Of a stretch of DNA of 64,000 bases, positions 19,057 through 29,061 are shown in pieces. The stretch covers positions 496,001 to 560,000 of the forward strand of contig NZ_JACHJP010000002.1 in the NCBI RefSeq assembly GCF_014203715.1, read 5' to 3'. The notes under the pieces are model-generated. The model was not told the DNA's origin, did no database searches, and saw nothing but the letters and a program-made list of their open reading frames with translations. Positions within the stretch are counted from its first letter, which is position 1; each line of letters opens with the position of its first letter. The translations under genes and the position numbers were made by a program. The stretch comes from Streptosporangium saharense. Lineage in GTDB: Bacteria > Actinomycetota > Actinomycetes > Streptosporangiales > Streptosporangiaceae.

Positions 19057-19459
19057 GGTGATCACTCGTTCAACCATTGACAGATGATCAGTGCGTTTCA
19101 ACTGGTCATCCGGCCCTTTTGACGTGGGAAGTGACGTTTGTCCGCCTTCCCGTGTCACGATCTGGCCGGTCTTCACAGGGTTTGTCCGTCCCTGCGTATG
19201 CGCAGTTCACGACGTCCTGCCCGGACGACCCTCCGCTCAGGAGGAGGCCACAGTCAGTGCCCCTGTCAGCTCCGGCACCGGTACTGGAGTACGGCGTCGG
19301 CCCGGGTGACGTCGTATGCCGTGGTCAGGCCGTGCCGTCCACAGTATTGAATAGGAAACCTTCCTATCGCAACGGACGATGGACGGGGTTCGAACCCGCT
19401 TCTCCCCGCCCCGCCGTACCCCTCAATAGGTGATTTTTGGGGATTTATAGTGGCTTTTA

Positions 19460-19505
19460 ATATAAAAAGAGGAGGGCGGCGCCGCGGGATCGCGGGGCCG
19501 CCCTC
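19460..19505 (-). terminator. Rho-independent terminator
   Basis: Near-perfect GC-rich arms (GAGGGCGGC...GCCGCCCTC, 19472-19505) followed on the minus strand by CTCTTTTTATATT. It lies just after the small secreted protein gene ending at 19525 and fits a classic intrinsic terminator. Confidence 0.85.
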
Positions 19506-19524
19506 GGAGAATCGGCGAATCCGG

Positions 19525-19872
19525 CTAACGGCAGATCTCATAGTCGAGCGCCGGGGCGTACATCCAGGCCAGGCGACCGCTCGCCAGGTAGACGGCCCGC
19601 CTGCCATTGACCTGGTTGGGCTTCATCACATATGTGTTCGGCCCCGTGACACGCGCGTCATCCGCCTTCGGGTCTGGATAGGCCATTTCAGATCCTGTGT
19701 AACTAACGTAGACATTCGACCCACCATGACCTGTGTTGACCCGGTAGATGTTGACGGTACAGGGGGCTGCCTGGGCGGAAGCGGCCGGTACGGTGGCCAG
19801 TCCACTCCCGAGAGCCGCCACGAGGGCGAAGGCCGTCGTGGTGTTTCGGAGTGATGAGCGATAGAGCTTCAT
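19525..19872 (-). CDS. Small secreted protein, unknown function
   Basis: 115 residues with a clear signal peptide (basic start, hydrophobic core, AxA-type cleavage near SAQAAP at about 33-36). The mature part is about 80 residues with two cysteines near its ends, which could form one disulphide, and is rich in Tyr, Val and Asn. I do not recognise the family. The gene stands alone with its own terminator, and its codon use is typical of its neighbours. Confidence 0.7.
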   Translation of the reverse strand: MKLYRSSLRNTTTAFALVAALGSGLATVPAASAQAAPCTVNIYRVNTGHGGSNVYVSYTGSEMAYPDPKADDARVTGPNTYVMKPNQVNGRRAVYLASGRLAWMYAPALDYEICR

Positions 19873-20114
19873 TGATCCTCCGGAATCGCGTTTGTGCGCC
19901 GCTGATCGTTACGGCGTTTCCACGATGTCAGAACATGAGCAGCACCGGTTTAATCTCATGGTTTGTGGCCTCAAAAGCATCGGCCACCTCCTTCTCGGTG
20001 CGCTCATCCGGAAGACGGTAATCTTTCCTCTTGATGCGATACGTCTTCACTTTTCCAGCTTTTTCACTCGAACCAGATTTGTCGCGTTAACCCTCCCAAG
20101 ACGCCCGGCGCGAG

Positions 20115-21077
20115 CTACGGGAAGCGCAGGGGCTGTCCGTGGCGTTCGAGCCAGGACGCGTAGACGGGGACCTTCAGCGCCTCGCTCCAGTACCTGCGGA
20201 TCGCGCTGCTGATCAGGGAGACCACGTGCTCGGCCAGCGGCCCGTGCCTGGTCCAGGCGATGATGTAGCGGAACAGCATGGGGGTGCCGACCAGCGGGCG
20301 GACCACGATCCCCGGATGCGGTTGATAGATCGCCTGGAACATCCCCACGCACCTGCCCGCCTTGATCAGGTCGTAGGCCAGGGCGGGACTGATCGAGAAG
20401 GTCAGCTTGGGAGCGAAGCCGTGTTTCCTGCACGCGTCCCAGAAGTGCTCCCGGTGGCCCATCTCCGCCTGCGGGGGCATCGCCCAGTCGTCGTCCGCCA
20501 GGTCGGCCAGGTCGATCTCCTCGCGCCCGGCCAGCGGATGGTTCTCCGCGAGCCCGACGAAGATCGGCTCGATCACCGGGACCTCGTACACCACGCCGGG
20601 CGGCGGCGTCAGCTCGTAGCCCGGATAGTCACCGAGGACGGCCAGCTCCAGCCTGCCCGTCTCCATGAAGGAGTGCAGGGTGTCCATGGACTCCTCGGTG
20701 CGGATGGTGAAGTCGACCCCGGGCACCAGGTCGTACATGCAGTTGCTGACGTATCCCGCCAGCGACATCGGCGCGCAGCCGACCCGCACCAGGGGCTTTC
20801 CCGTGCCTCGCTCGATGTAGTGGCGCGCGTCCCGCTGCAACGTGCCGAAGGCGTGCAGCAGCGAGCCCGACCGCTCCAGGATCCATCCGCCGAGCGCCGT
20901 CGGACGGCTGCCCTCGTGGGCCCGTTCGAACAGCTGCCCGCCGAGCATCCGCTCGATGCGCTGGAGCTGACCTGCCAGCGCGGGCTGGGACAGTCCGAGG
21001 GAGGAGGCCGCCTTGGAGATACTGCCGTGCTCCGCGATCGCATGGATAACCCGAAGATGGCGCATTTCCATGTCCAT
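20115..21077 (-). CDS. LysR-family transcriptional regulator
   Basis: A 320-residue protein with an N-terminal winged helix-turn-helix (about 5-65; SKAASSLGLSQPALAGQLQRIE) and a periplasmic-binding-type effector domain (about 90-300). LysR proteins usually bind a T-N11-A site in their own promoter and respond to a small molecule. An imperfect palindrome lies immediately upstream (21084-21106). The target genes and ligand are unknown. The start could also be an internal ATG two or four codons downstream. Confidence 0.9.
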   Translation of the reverse strand: MDMEMRHLRVIHAIAEHGSISKAASSLGLSQPALAGQLQRIERMLGGQLFERAHEGSRPTALGGWILERSGSLLHAFGTLQRDARHYIERGTGKPLVRVGCAPMSLAGYVSNCMYDLVPGVDFTIRTEESMDTLHSFMETGRLELAVLGDYPGYELTPPPGVVYEVPVIEPIFVGLAENHPLAGREEIDLADLADDDWAMPPQAEMGHREHFWDACRKHGFAPKLTFSISPALAYDLIKAGRCVGMFQAIYQPHPGIVVRPLVGTPMLFRYIIAWTRHGPLAEHVVSLISSAIRRYWSEALKVPVYASWLERHGQPLRFP

Positions 21078-21083
21078 GCGGTG

Positions 21084-21106
21084 ATGATAGGGAGAAACCC
21101 TACCAT
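21084..21106. promoter_or_regulatory. LysR operator candidate
   Basis: ATGATAGGG-AGAAA-CCCTACCAT, an imperfect 9-5-9 palindrome with one mismatch, starting 7 bp upstream of the LysR start codon. It contains the T-N11-A spacing common to LysR sites and sits in an AT-rich stretch, so it is a likely autoregulatory site. Confidence 0.5.
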
Positions 21107-21557
21107 TTTAAATCAAAATCCAATAGCGATTTCACAGGGAACCAAGACTGTGCACGGTCTTTCCGGGTCAAACGAGAGAGCGCTCCCCGCTCCGGCCCCG
21201 GCGACCCCCCGCGCGGACCCCGCGGAGCGCCGCCGGACGCCCGTCCCCGACGGCTCCCGTCCGCCATGCCGTACGGCGGCGCCCCCGCCCGCCGTACCGC
21301 CACGGGAGGGACCGCCGCGCGCGCCGGGCGGTGGGGACCGGCCCCCAAACGCAGTTCGCGTTCTCTCCATAAGCCTTATATGGCGAACTATCCGTTCTTT
21401 TCTGGTTTTTCCCTTTCGTACGGCCTCGGCGGCGCGGCGGGCCATGAAGATGGATTTTCCTATACGAAAGGGGAACTCTCCCTCCGCCCATGACCGTTTC
21501 TGTCGGAGACGTCGTTCACACTCGTGCTTCGACCCCCTGGCGACGGGAGCTGACGCG
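21107..21557. other. Intergenic region upstream of the Mrr-like gene
   Basis: About 450 bp without a convincing gene. The left part (21107-21160) and the segment 21360-21480 are AT-richer than average and probably hold promoters for the divergent genes. Nothing else was recognised. Confidence 0.4.
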
Positions 21558-22229
21558 ATGGCAGACCGGCGATCGGCCGGAAGAAGACGCCCGGCGAGCG
21601 CGAGGAGGCGCGGCGGAAGACGCGGCAAAGGACGCGAGACCGGTCTCGTGCTCTGGCTCGCCGGTGTGGCACTGGCGTTCCTGCTCCTCAGGGCGATTCT
21701 GCCCTTCCTCCAGCGGAACTGGCCATGGTTCGTGGCCGCCGCCGTCGTCGCGCTCGTCCTCGTGGCGGCCTTCGCCGTACTCCGCGCCAGGGTGCAGGCG
21801 GAGCGGGAGCGCAGGTGGTTCCGGGAGAACGCGGAGCTCGAACGGGTCGACCGGCTGTCAGGAACGGAGTTCGAGAGGCTCACCGCGGAGCTGCTGCGCC
21901 GCGACGGCTTCCGTCACGTCAGACTGCTCGGCGGGGCGGGCGACCGGGGCGTCGACCTGACCGCGGTCGGCCCCGGCGGCGAGCCCTTCGCCTTCCAGTG
22001 CAAGCGCTACACCGGCAACGTCGGCGCCTCCCAGGTCCGCGACTTCCTCGGCGCGCTGGCCCACGCCTTCGCCGGGCACACCGGCGTCCTGGTCACCTCG
22101 GGCCGTCTCACCCGACCCGCCCTGACCGAGGCGAACCAGGGTGGGCTGATCCTCGTCGAGCGTGAGCGACTGGCCGCCTGGCTCGGCGGCGAAGCCCTCC
22201 TGCCCGGCCGTACGGCTCGCGGGGGCTGA
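21558..22229 (+). CDS. Membrane-anchored Mrr-like restriction endonuclease-fold protein
   Basis: 223 residues: a basic N terminus, two adjacent hydrophobic segments (about 28-46 and 53-73), then a Mrr_cat-type nuclease domain (about 95-215). The PD-(D/E)xK core is visible as GDRGVDLTAV followed by FAFQCKRY. Such proteins cut modified or foreign DNA in some systems, but many membrane-anchored members are uncharacterised. I chose the ATG at 21558, preceded by GGGAG; the frame stays open far upstream without coding character. There is no methyltransferase partner nearby. Confidence 0.8.
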   Translation: MADRRSAGRRRPASARRRGGRRGKGRETGLVLWLAGVALAFLLLRAILPFLQRNWPWFVAAAVVALVLVAAFAVLRARVQAERERRWFRENAELERVDRLSGTEFERLTAELLRRDGFRHVRLLGGAGDRGVDLTAVGPGGEPFAFQCKRYTGNVGASQVRDFLGALAHAFAGHTGVLVTSGRLTRPALTEANQGGLILVERERLAAWLGGEALLPGRTARGG

Positions 22230-22393
22230 GCCTCTCACCGCGGTCATGCGCCTTGATATATGTCATATTTCCCACCTTCGCCCGGCGTGATGATCTAAGT
22301 TAGTCAGGCCGGAAAGTAAGGACATAATGGGGTTTTGACGCGCTCATAACACGGCGAGGCCGCCCCGTTTCCTCGGCGCCGGGAAGGGCACCC

Positions 22394-23020
22394 ATGATCG
22401 CGGTTTCAGTGGTCGACGACGACCGGATGCTGCTCGACGGACTGACCGCCTGGTTCTCCGGAGTCACCGACATCCACCTGACCGGCACCGCCCGCACGGT
22501 CACCGAACTGCTCGCCGGAGGACACGCCCCCGCCGACGTGGTGATCCTCGACCTGCTCCTGGCCGACCGCTCCGACCCGATCGGCAACGTGCGCAGACTC
22601 GTGACCGCGGGCAGTCGGGTGCTCGTGGTCAGCGTGGTCCCCTCCCCCACCATGGGCTCCCAGGTGGTCAGGGCCGGGGCCGGGGGCTACCTCACCAAGG
22701 ACCACGACCTGGGCGTGCTGACCTCGGCCGTCCGCGAGGTCGCCACCCGGGGCAGCACCCACTCCCCGGAACTCGCGCTGAGCTGGCTGTCCGACCGCGC
22801 CGCCGACCGGCCCGTGCTCTCCCCCCAGGAGCGGGCCGTACTGCTGGCCTACGCGTCGGGGATGACGCTTTCCGCGGCGGCCCGCAGCGCGGGCGTCCAA
22901 CCGGGAACCGCCAAGAACTACCTCGACCGGGTCAAGGAGAAGTACCGCAGGGCGGGCAGACCGGCGTATACGAAACTTGATCTGGCTACCAGGGTTAGGG
23001 AGGACGGCTGGTTGAGGTAG
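22394..23020 (+). CDS. LuxR-type response regulator
   Basis: A 208-residue protein with a receiver domain (acidic pocket VVDDDR, acceptor Asp in VVILDLLLADR, Lys in YLTKDHD) and a C-terminal LuxR-like helix-turn-helix (LSPQERAVLLAYASGMTLSAAA, about 140-205). It has no adjoining kinase gene on its strand. The histidine kinase starting at 25003 on the other strand is the closest candidate partner (inference). Confidence 0.85.
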   Translation: MIAVSVVDDDRMLLDGLTAWFSGVTDIHLTGTARTVTELLAGGHAPADVVILDLLLADRSDPIGNVRRLVTAGSRVLVVSVVPSPTMGSQVVRAGAGGYLTKDHDLGVLTSAVREVATRGSTHSPELALSWLSDRAADRPVLSPQERAVLLAYASGMTLSAAARSAGVQPGTAKNYLDRVKEKYRRAGRPAYTKLDLATRVREDGWLR

Positions 23021-23041
23021 CTTTTGCGGCCCTGCCTATTT

Positions 23042-23152
23042 GCGGCGCCTGGCGGCGCCGCGGGCTTGGGCGCCTGAAGTCGGTGACTTCCCTCGTCGCT
23101 CCTCCGCTGCGCTCCGTCACTCCTCAGTCCAGCTCACCGACGCGCCCAAGCC
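23042..23152. repeat. Hairpin-forming repeat element
   Basis: A short hairpin GCGGCGCC-TGGC-GGCGCCGC (23042-23061) is followed by a longer interrupted inverted repeat: GGCTTGGGCGC (23063-23073) plus GTCGGTGA (23079-23086) pair with TCACCGACGCGCCCAAGCC (23134-23152). The loop is rich in GCTCCTCCGCTGCGCTCC-type repeats. It looks like a dispersed REP-like or MITE-like element. It could also act as a terminator for the response regulator gene ending at 23020. Confidence 0.5.
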
Positions 23153-23299
23153 GGAAACTCCTCACGCATGGCACCGGTACCCCAAACCCTTCATGCGCGA
23201 CACCTGGGGGATGAGCAGGCTTTCCAGAGAGCGGCAGGGCACGATGGGCGGGGGGTCACCGGGGGGTGGCACGTGATGTGACATGGGGTGGGGCTTGTG

Positions 23300-23770
23300 A
23301 TGGGGCGGGTTGTTCGGGGGGCGGTTGTGTTGGTGGGGGTCGGGGCTCTCCTGGTGGGGAGTCCCGCTGCGGGGGAGGTCGTGGGGAGGGCGCCGACGAC
23401 GACGTGTGCTTCTACGGCGCCGGTGCGGGGGGTGGTCGTCAAGGCGTGTGTGGACGTCACGGGGCTTCAGGTGCGGACCTACGGGGTCGTCGAGACCGTC
23501 GGCATCGCGGAGCCGCCGGGCAGGCCCGTCGAGTTCCTGGCGACCGTGGCCGCGAACGTCGTGTGCGGTGACTCCCTCGGCACCCGCAGCCAGGCGTTGC
23601 GTGTCTGGAACGGGGTCCACGTCGTGGAGGGTCCCACCGGGGTCGTGCCCTGTGGGTCAACCGTGCACGCCACGGTCAGCCTGACGCCCGGTCCCTCGGG
23701 ACCCGGTGGCGGGGGCAACCCCCTGCCGGGGCCGGTCTCCGTCTCGGTTGACGTGACCGTCGAGGACTGA
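23300..23770 (+). CDS. Secreted four-cysteine protein, unknown function
   Basis: About 156 residues from the ATG at 23300 (a GTG at 23288 is an alternative). It has a signal peptide of about 25 residues and a mature region rich in Val, Gly and Thr with four cysteines (contexts TTTCAST, VKACVDV, VVCGD, VPCGS), then a Gly/Pro-rich linker and a short Val-rich tail. The composition suggests a small disulphide-bonded beta protein. I do not recognise the family. Its last 114 bp overlap the convergent histidine kinase gene. Confidence 0.6.
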   Translation: MGRVVRGAVVLVGVGALLVGSPAAGEVVGRAPTTTCASTAPVRGVVVKACVDVTGLQVRTYGVVETVGIAEPPGRPVEFLATVAANVVCGDSLGTRSQALRVWNGVHVVEGPTGVVPCGSTVHATVSLTPGPSGPGGGGNPLPGPVSVSVDVTVED

Positions 23771-25003
23771 CCCCGGGGCTTCCTGGGGAGCGGGCCAGAC
23801 CAGTTCGACGCAGGTGCCCTCCCCCTCGGCGGAGAGGACGGCGGCGTGGCCACCGACCTCGCGCATGCGTTCGGCCACCGAGGAGGTGAGCCCGAACCCC
23901 GGGGCGGTCGAGGCCGGGTCGAAGCCCCTCCCCCGGTCCACGACGCGCACGGTCACCCGGTGGCCGGGAACGTTCCCGGGCTCGTCCTCGCCGATGACCG
24001 TCAGCCAGGCCTCCTTGGTCGCCGAGTGCAGGACCACGTTGTTGAGCGCCTCCTGTGAGGCGTCCGCGAGCGCGGAGACGACGGCCCCGGGCACCCGCTC
24101 GGGGAGGGAGGCCGCGGCGTAGCGGACCCGCAGCCCCAGCCCGGAGGCCCTGGTGACGACCCCGGCCAGGCTCTCCTCAAGGCGGGCCGCCGTACCGGTG
24201 CCCTCGCGCCCGATGAGCAGCCGGACGTACTCCGCGTCGGCGGCGCAGCGCAGCCGTACCTGCTCCTCCTGGTGGTCGAGACCGCCGCGGGCGATGGCCG
24301 TCAGGGTGGTGAGCACCGTGTCGTGCAGCCGCCGGTAGTGCGCCAGGCGTTCGGCGGAGCGCGCCTGGTCGGCGACGCGGCCCGTCTCGGTGGCCAGGCG
24401 CCGGTCGGCGAGGTCGTCCAGGCGGCGGGCCTGCGCCTTCAGGTAGCGGTGGATGAAGCAGACGATGACCGCGAACCACAGGTAGGAGTTCAGGCGCACC
24501 GCGATGTCGACGGGCAGCGGATACCGGATGCCGAGGTCACCGGCGTGCGCCACCATGTAGGCCAGCGCGGGCGGCAGCAGCGCCCACGCCCCGGCGAGGG
24601 ACTCCGCGACCGCCCCGGCCAGCGCCCCCGTCGCCATGAGGGCGGACGACGACCAGTTCGCCGAGGTCAGGGCGTCGCCGAGGCAGTTGGGGCTGACGGC
24701 CAGCAGGAGGGTGCAGGTCACCACGACGTCCCCGGCCACCGCCCACCCGGCGAACCAGCCACGGCGCCGGGTGGCCACGACCAGCGTGGTGTTCCACGCG
24801 ACCGCGACGGCCAGCAGGGCCGCGTTCAGCGCGACGTTCCGGTAGAGGGGGTCGGCGCTGAAGGCCCCGGCGGCGGCGGGCACCAGGTAGCTGGCGCGCT
24901 GCAGGACGAGCAGCATCACGACGAACCGGTTGACCCGCTCCCGTCCCGGCCGGGCCGCGAGGTAGGTGGAGTCACGCCAGCCAAGGGACCATGAGCGCCG
25001 CAC
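23657..25003 (-). CDS. Membrane sensor histidine kinase
   Basis: About 448 residues. The N-terminal half has about five or six membrane helices; then comes a phosphoacceptor helix with His in RLHDTVLTTLTA and a HATPase domain with N-box (SQEALNNVVLHS) and G-boxes (DRGRGFDP, GFGLTS). The GTG at 25003 is preceded by GGAGAG. The last 35 or so residues lie in the overlap with the convergent secreted-protein gene and have no domain character. The likely partner is the LuxR-type regulator at 22394. Confidence 0.82.
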   Translation of the reverse strand: MRRSWSLGWRDSTYLAARPGRERVNRFVVMLLVLQRASYLVPAAAGAFSADPLYRNVALNAALLAVAVAWNTTLVVATRRRGWFAGWAVAGDVVVTCTLLLAVSPNCLGDALTSANWSSSALMATGALAGAVAESLAGAWALLPPALAYMVAHAGDLGIRYPLPVDIAVRLNSYLWFAVIVCFIHRYLKAQARRLDDLADRRLATETGRVADQARSAERLAHYRRLHDTVLTTLTAIARGGLDHQEEQVRLRCAADAEYVRLLIGREGTGTAARLEESLAGVVTRASGLGLRVRYAAASLPERVPGAVVSALADASQEALNNVVLHSATKEAWLTVIGEDEPGNVPGHRVTVRVVDRGRGFDPASTAPGFGLTSSVAERMREVGGHAAVLSAEGEGTCVELVWPAPQEAPGSVLDGHVNRDGDRPRQGVAPATGSRGTGRQADRGVHG

Positions 25004-25134
25004 CCGTTCTCTCCACTCTCCCCGGCGCCGTCCCGGGGTCCGCCGGCAACCACACCCCTGTGTGCCCCTTTTGTCAGTCTTCACCGAAGACGCCCCGGGG
25101 CGCCATGCGGAGGGGGTGGCCGGGTGCGGACGGC

Positions 25135-26700
<1,566 letters not shown>

Positions 26701-27308
26701 CTCGGCAACTCCTCAGGGAAGCGGACCTCAATCGTGGCACCCGGCGAGGACGATGCCGTTCTCCCAGATTGCCCAGATCGTCATGGTTTTTCCGGGAGCT
26801 TCGACAGCGCAATCCGAGAGATGCGGGGTCCCGGCGCCGGGTGGGACGGTCGGAGGGTGAGTACACCGGGGGCGGTCGCCGCCATCGCCGGTGGATGACA
26901 GGCCGTCCGGCACCGGCCGGTTCCCGAGCGGGGGATCGCCGGTCTCCGCCTTCCATGGCCACGCGAACGCTCCGTGACCGTAAGAACGGCACGGCGGATC
27001 ACGCCTCCCGGTTCCCGTTCGCCGCTTCCCAGCTAGTTCCCTGGAGGAAATGGTGCTGACCGCCGACGTTCCCGCATCGAGACGGCCGATGGGCCGCGTG
27101 CCCGAGCCACCCCCCACCCAGCGGGAGGACCCCTCCTCCCCACCCGGTGACGACAAGGAGACAGAGGGCGTGACCTGGACCCGGGTGCGAGGAAAAGGAC
27201 CGCGTGCCCGCGCGTTCCCGCCTCCCGCCTGGGAGTTCCCGGACGAGGCCGCCTGAGCCCTCAGAACAGCCAGGAGATTTTCCAGAGAGCCAGGAGAAAG
27301 GGAGAACC
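26701..27308. other. 608-bp divergent intergenic region
   Basis: It separates the leftward hydroxylase from the rightward SgcJ-like gene and should hold both promoters. Short open frames exist on both strands, but their composition is random-like and none has a good ribosome-binding site. I see no clear operator. Confidence 0.5.
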
Positions 27309-27731
27309 ATGACAACGACCAGCCCTTCAGACGCCGACAGAGCCGCCGACAGGGCCGCCGTCGCGGCCGTCCCCCAGCGCGTCGTGGACGCCTGGGCCGA
27401 ACACGACGCGAAGGCCTTCGCCGACGTCTTCACCGAGGACGGGAGCATGATCCTGCCCGGCCTCTACCGCAAGGGCCGCCAGGAGATCCGCTCGTTCATG
27501 GCGGAGGCGTTCGAGGGTCCGTTCAAGGGCACCCAGGTGACCGGGACGCCCATCGACCTCAGGTTCCTCGGTGAGACGGCCGGGGTGCTGATCACGCAGG
27601 GCGGCGTGCTGGCCCCCGGCGAGACCGAGGTCTCCTCCGAGCGCGCCATCCGGGCCTCCTGGCTGGTCGTCAAGGAGGACGGGCGGTGGCGGCTCGCCGC
27701 CTACCAGAACAGCCCCGTCAACCCGGCCTGA
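27309..27731 (+). CDS. SgcJ/EcaC-family NTF2-like protein
   Basis: 140 residues with an NTF2-like alpha+beta fold pattern: an N-terminal helix ([21 protein letters not shown]), [20 protein letters not shown], and a C-terminal beta sheet ending [13 protein letters not shown]. This family includes SgcJ of the C-1027 enediyne cluster, which is linked to early enediyne core biosynthesis. The ATG at 27309 follows GGAGAA; an upstream in-frame extension looks non-coding. It is one of the few rightward genes in this part of the cluster and supports a nine-membered enediyne assignment, though the family also occurs elsewhere. Confidence 0.82.
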   Translation: MTTTSPSDADRAADRAAVAAVPQRVVDAWAEHDAKAFADVFTEDGSMILPGLYRKGRQEIRSFMAEAFEGPFKGTQVTGTPIDLRFLGETAGVLITQGGVLAPGETEVSSERAIRASWLVVKEDGRWRLAAYQNSPVNPA

Positions 27732-27745
27732 CCGCCCCCCGCGCG

Positions 27746-27778
27746 GACGCCGCCCGGCCCTCCCGACCGGGCGGCGTC
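27746..27778. terminator. Bidirectional terminator hairpin
   Basis: Perfect 12-bp arms GACGCCGCCCGG / CCGGGCGGCGTC with a 9-nt loop, between the convergent SgcJ-like and dehydrogenase E2 genes. There is no long U-tract, as is common for actinomycete terminators. Confidence 0.75.
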
Positions 27779-27829
27779 TCCGCGTGCCCTGGCTCCCGCC
27801 GTACGGCATGGCACCCGTGTGTGGCGGGG

Positions 27830-29059
27830 TCAGGACCAGGCGAGCATCAGCAGCGGGTCCTCAAGCATGGCGCCGATCTCGCGGAGCACCGCGGCGCCGA
27901 GTTCGCCGTCCACGATCCGGTGGTCGAACGACAGCGCCAGCGTGGCGACCCTGCGGACCGCGATCCGCCCCTCGTGCACCCAGGGCGTCTCCCTGATCTG
28001 GCCGAGCGCGAGGATCGCCGACTCCCCCGGCGTCAGGATCGGGGTGCCCCCGTCCACCCCGAAGACGCCCACGTTGGTGATCGTGAGAGTTCCCCCCGAC
28101 AGGTCGCCGGGGGTGGCCCTGCCCGCCCGCGCGGTCGCGGTCAGCTCCGTCAGGGCGCGGGCCAGGGCGGGCAGCGACAGGGCGTCGGCCCCCTTGACGT
28201 TGGGGACGATCAGCCCGCGTTCTGTGGCGACGGCGACGCCGAGGTTGACCCGCCGCCAGAGCACGATCTCCTGGTTGTCCTCGTCCCACGAGGAGTTGAT
28301 CATGGGATTGCGCCCGGCCACGGTCACCAGCGCCCTGGCGACGGGCAGCAGCGGCGAGACCCTGGTCCCGGCGAAGTCGGCAAGCCCGCGCAGCCGCGTG
28401 ACCAGCTCCGTCATCGCGGTGACGTCCACCTGGAGCCAGGTGGTCACGTGCGGGGCGGTGAACGCCGAGCGCACCATCGCCGCCGCCGTGTGCCTGCGCA
28501 CCCCCCTGACCGGGATCCGCTCCCGCTCCGCACCGGTCTCCCTTTCCGGTACGGCTGCCCGCCCTTCCGGTACGGCTGCCCGCCGGACGTCCTCGCGGGT
28601 GACGGAGCCCCGCGGCCCGGTCCCGGTGAGGGCGGCCAGGTCGACGCCGAGGTCCCTGGCCAGTTTGCGCACGGGTGGTTTGGCCGCCGCCCTGCCGCCG
28701 TTCCCGGTCTCCGGGGGAGGTGTCCTGCGGGGTCTGCGGCTCGTCGCGTCCGGCATGGCGCCGTACCCGACGAGCATGGGCACCCGGTCGCCTCCCGGAG
28801 CCGCGGGGGCGGCCTCGCCGGTGGCCACGGTGATGAGCGGCGTGCCGACGTCGACCGTGGTGCCCTCCTCGACGAGGAGTTCCCGTACGGTGCCGGCGAA
28901 GGGGCAGGGCAGTTCGACGACGGCCTTGGCCGTCTCGATCTCCAGGACTACCTGGTTGACCTCCACGGTCTCGCCGGGGCGCACGTGCCACCTGACGATC
29001 TCCGCCTCGATGAGCCCCTCCCCGACGTCGGGGAGCGAGAACCGCCGTAGCTCTTCCAT
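27830..29059 (-). CDS. Alpha-ketoacid dehydrogenase E2 (lipoyl acyltransferase)
   Basis: A 409-residue E2 protein: one lipoyl domain (about 1-78, lipoyl Lys in ETAKAVVEL), a linker, a peripheral subunit-binding domain (about 125-165; VRKLARDLGVDLAALTGTGP) and a catalytic acyltransferase domain with the active-site motif DHRIVDG near the C terminus. It transfers the acyl group made by E1 to CoA. A GTG at 29065 overlapping the E1beta stop is an alternative start. No dihydrolipoyl dehydrogenase (E3) gene is present, so a housekeeping E3 would be needed. Confidence 0.93.
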   Translation of the reverse strand: MEELRRFSLPDVGEGLIEAEIVRWHVRPGETVEVNQVVLEIETAKAVVELPCPFAGTVRELLVEEGTTVDVGTPLITVATGEAAPAAPGGDRVPMLVGYGAMPDATSRRPRRTPPPETGNGGRAAAKPPVRKLARDLGVDLAALTGTGPRGSVTREDVRRAAVPEGRAAVPERETGAERERIPVRGVRRHTAAAMVRSAFTAPHVTTWLQVDVTAMTELVTRLRGLADFAGTRVSPLLPVARALVTVAGRNPMINSSWDEDNQEIVLWRRVNLGVAVATERGLIVPNVKGADALSLPALARALTELTATARAGRATPGDLSGGTLTITNVGVFGVDGGTPILTPGESAILALGQIRETPWVHEGRIAVRRVATLALSFDHRIVDGELGAAVLREIGAMLEDPLLMLAWS

Positions 29060-29061
29060 GG

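Larger units (their letters stand above)
18925..19524. other. 600-bp non-coding region
   Basis: It holds the upstream region of the peptidase gene, the palindrome at 19038-19056, a tRNA T-arm-like GGGTTCGAACCC at about 19385-19396 without the rest of a tRNA, and a terminator at 19460-19505. Short open frames here have no convincing start or family resemblance. Confidence 0.5.

Noticed and set aside
19380-19415. tRNA-like T-arm (GGGTTCGAACCC)
   Set aside because: Only the T-arm-like hairpin is present; no acceptor stem, D-arm or anticodon arm can be formed on either strand, so a tRNA is not called. It could be a tRNA remnant or chance.
20139-22229. A 696-codon open frame running antisense through the LysR gene into the Mrr-like gene
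   Set aside because: The first two thirds are an antisense shadow; the Mrr-like protein starts at the ATG at 21558, which has a good ribosome-binding site.
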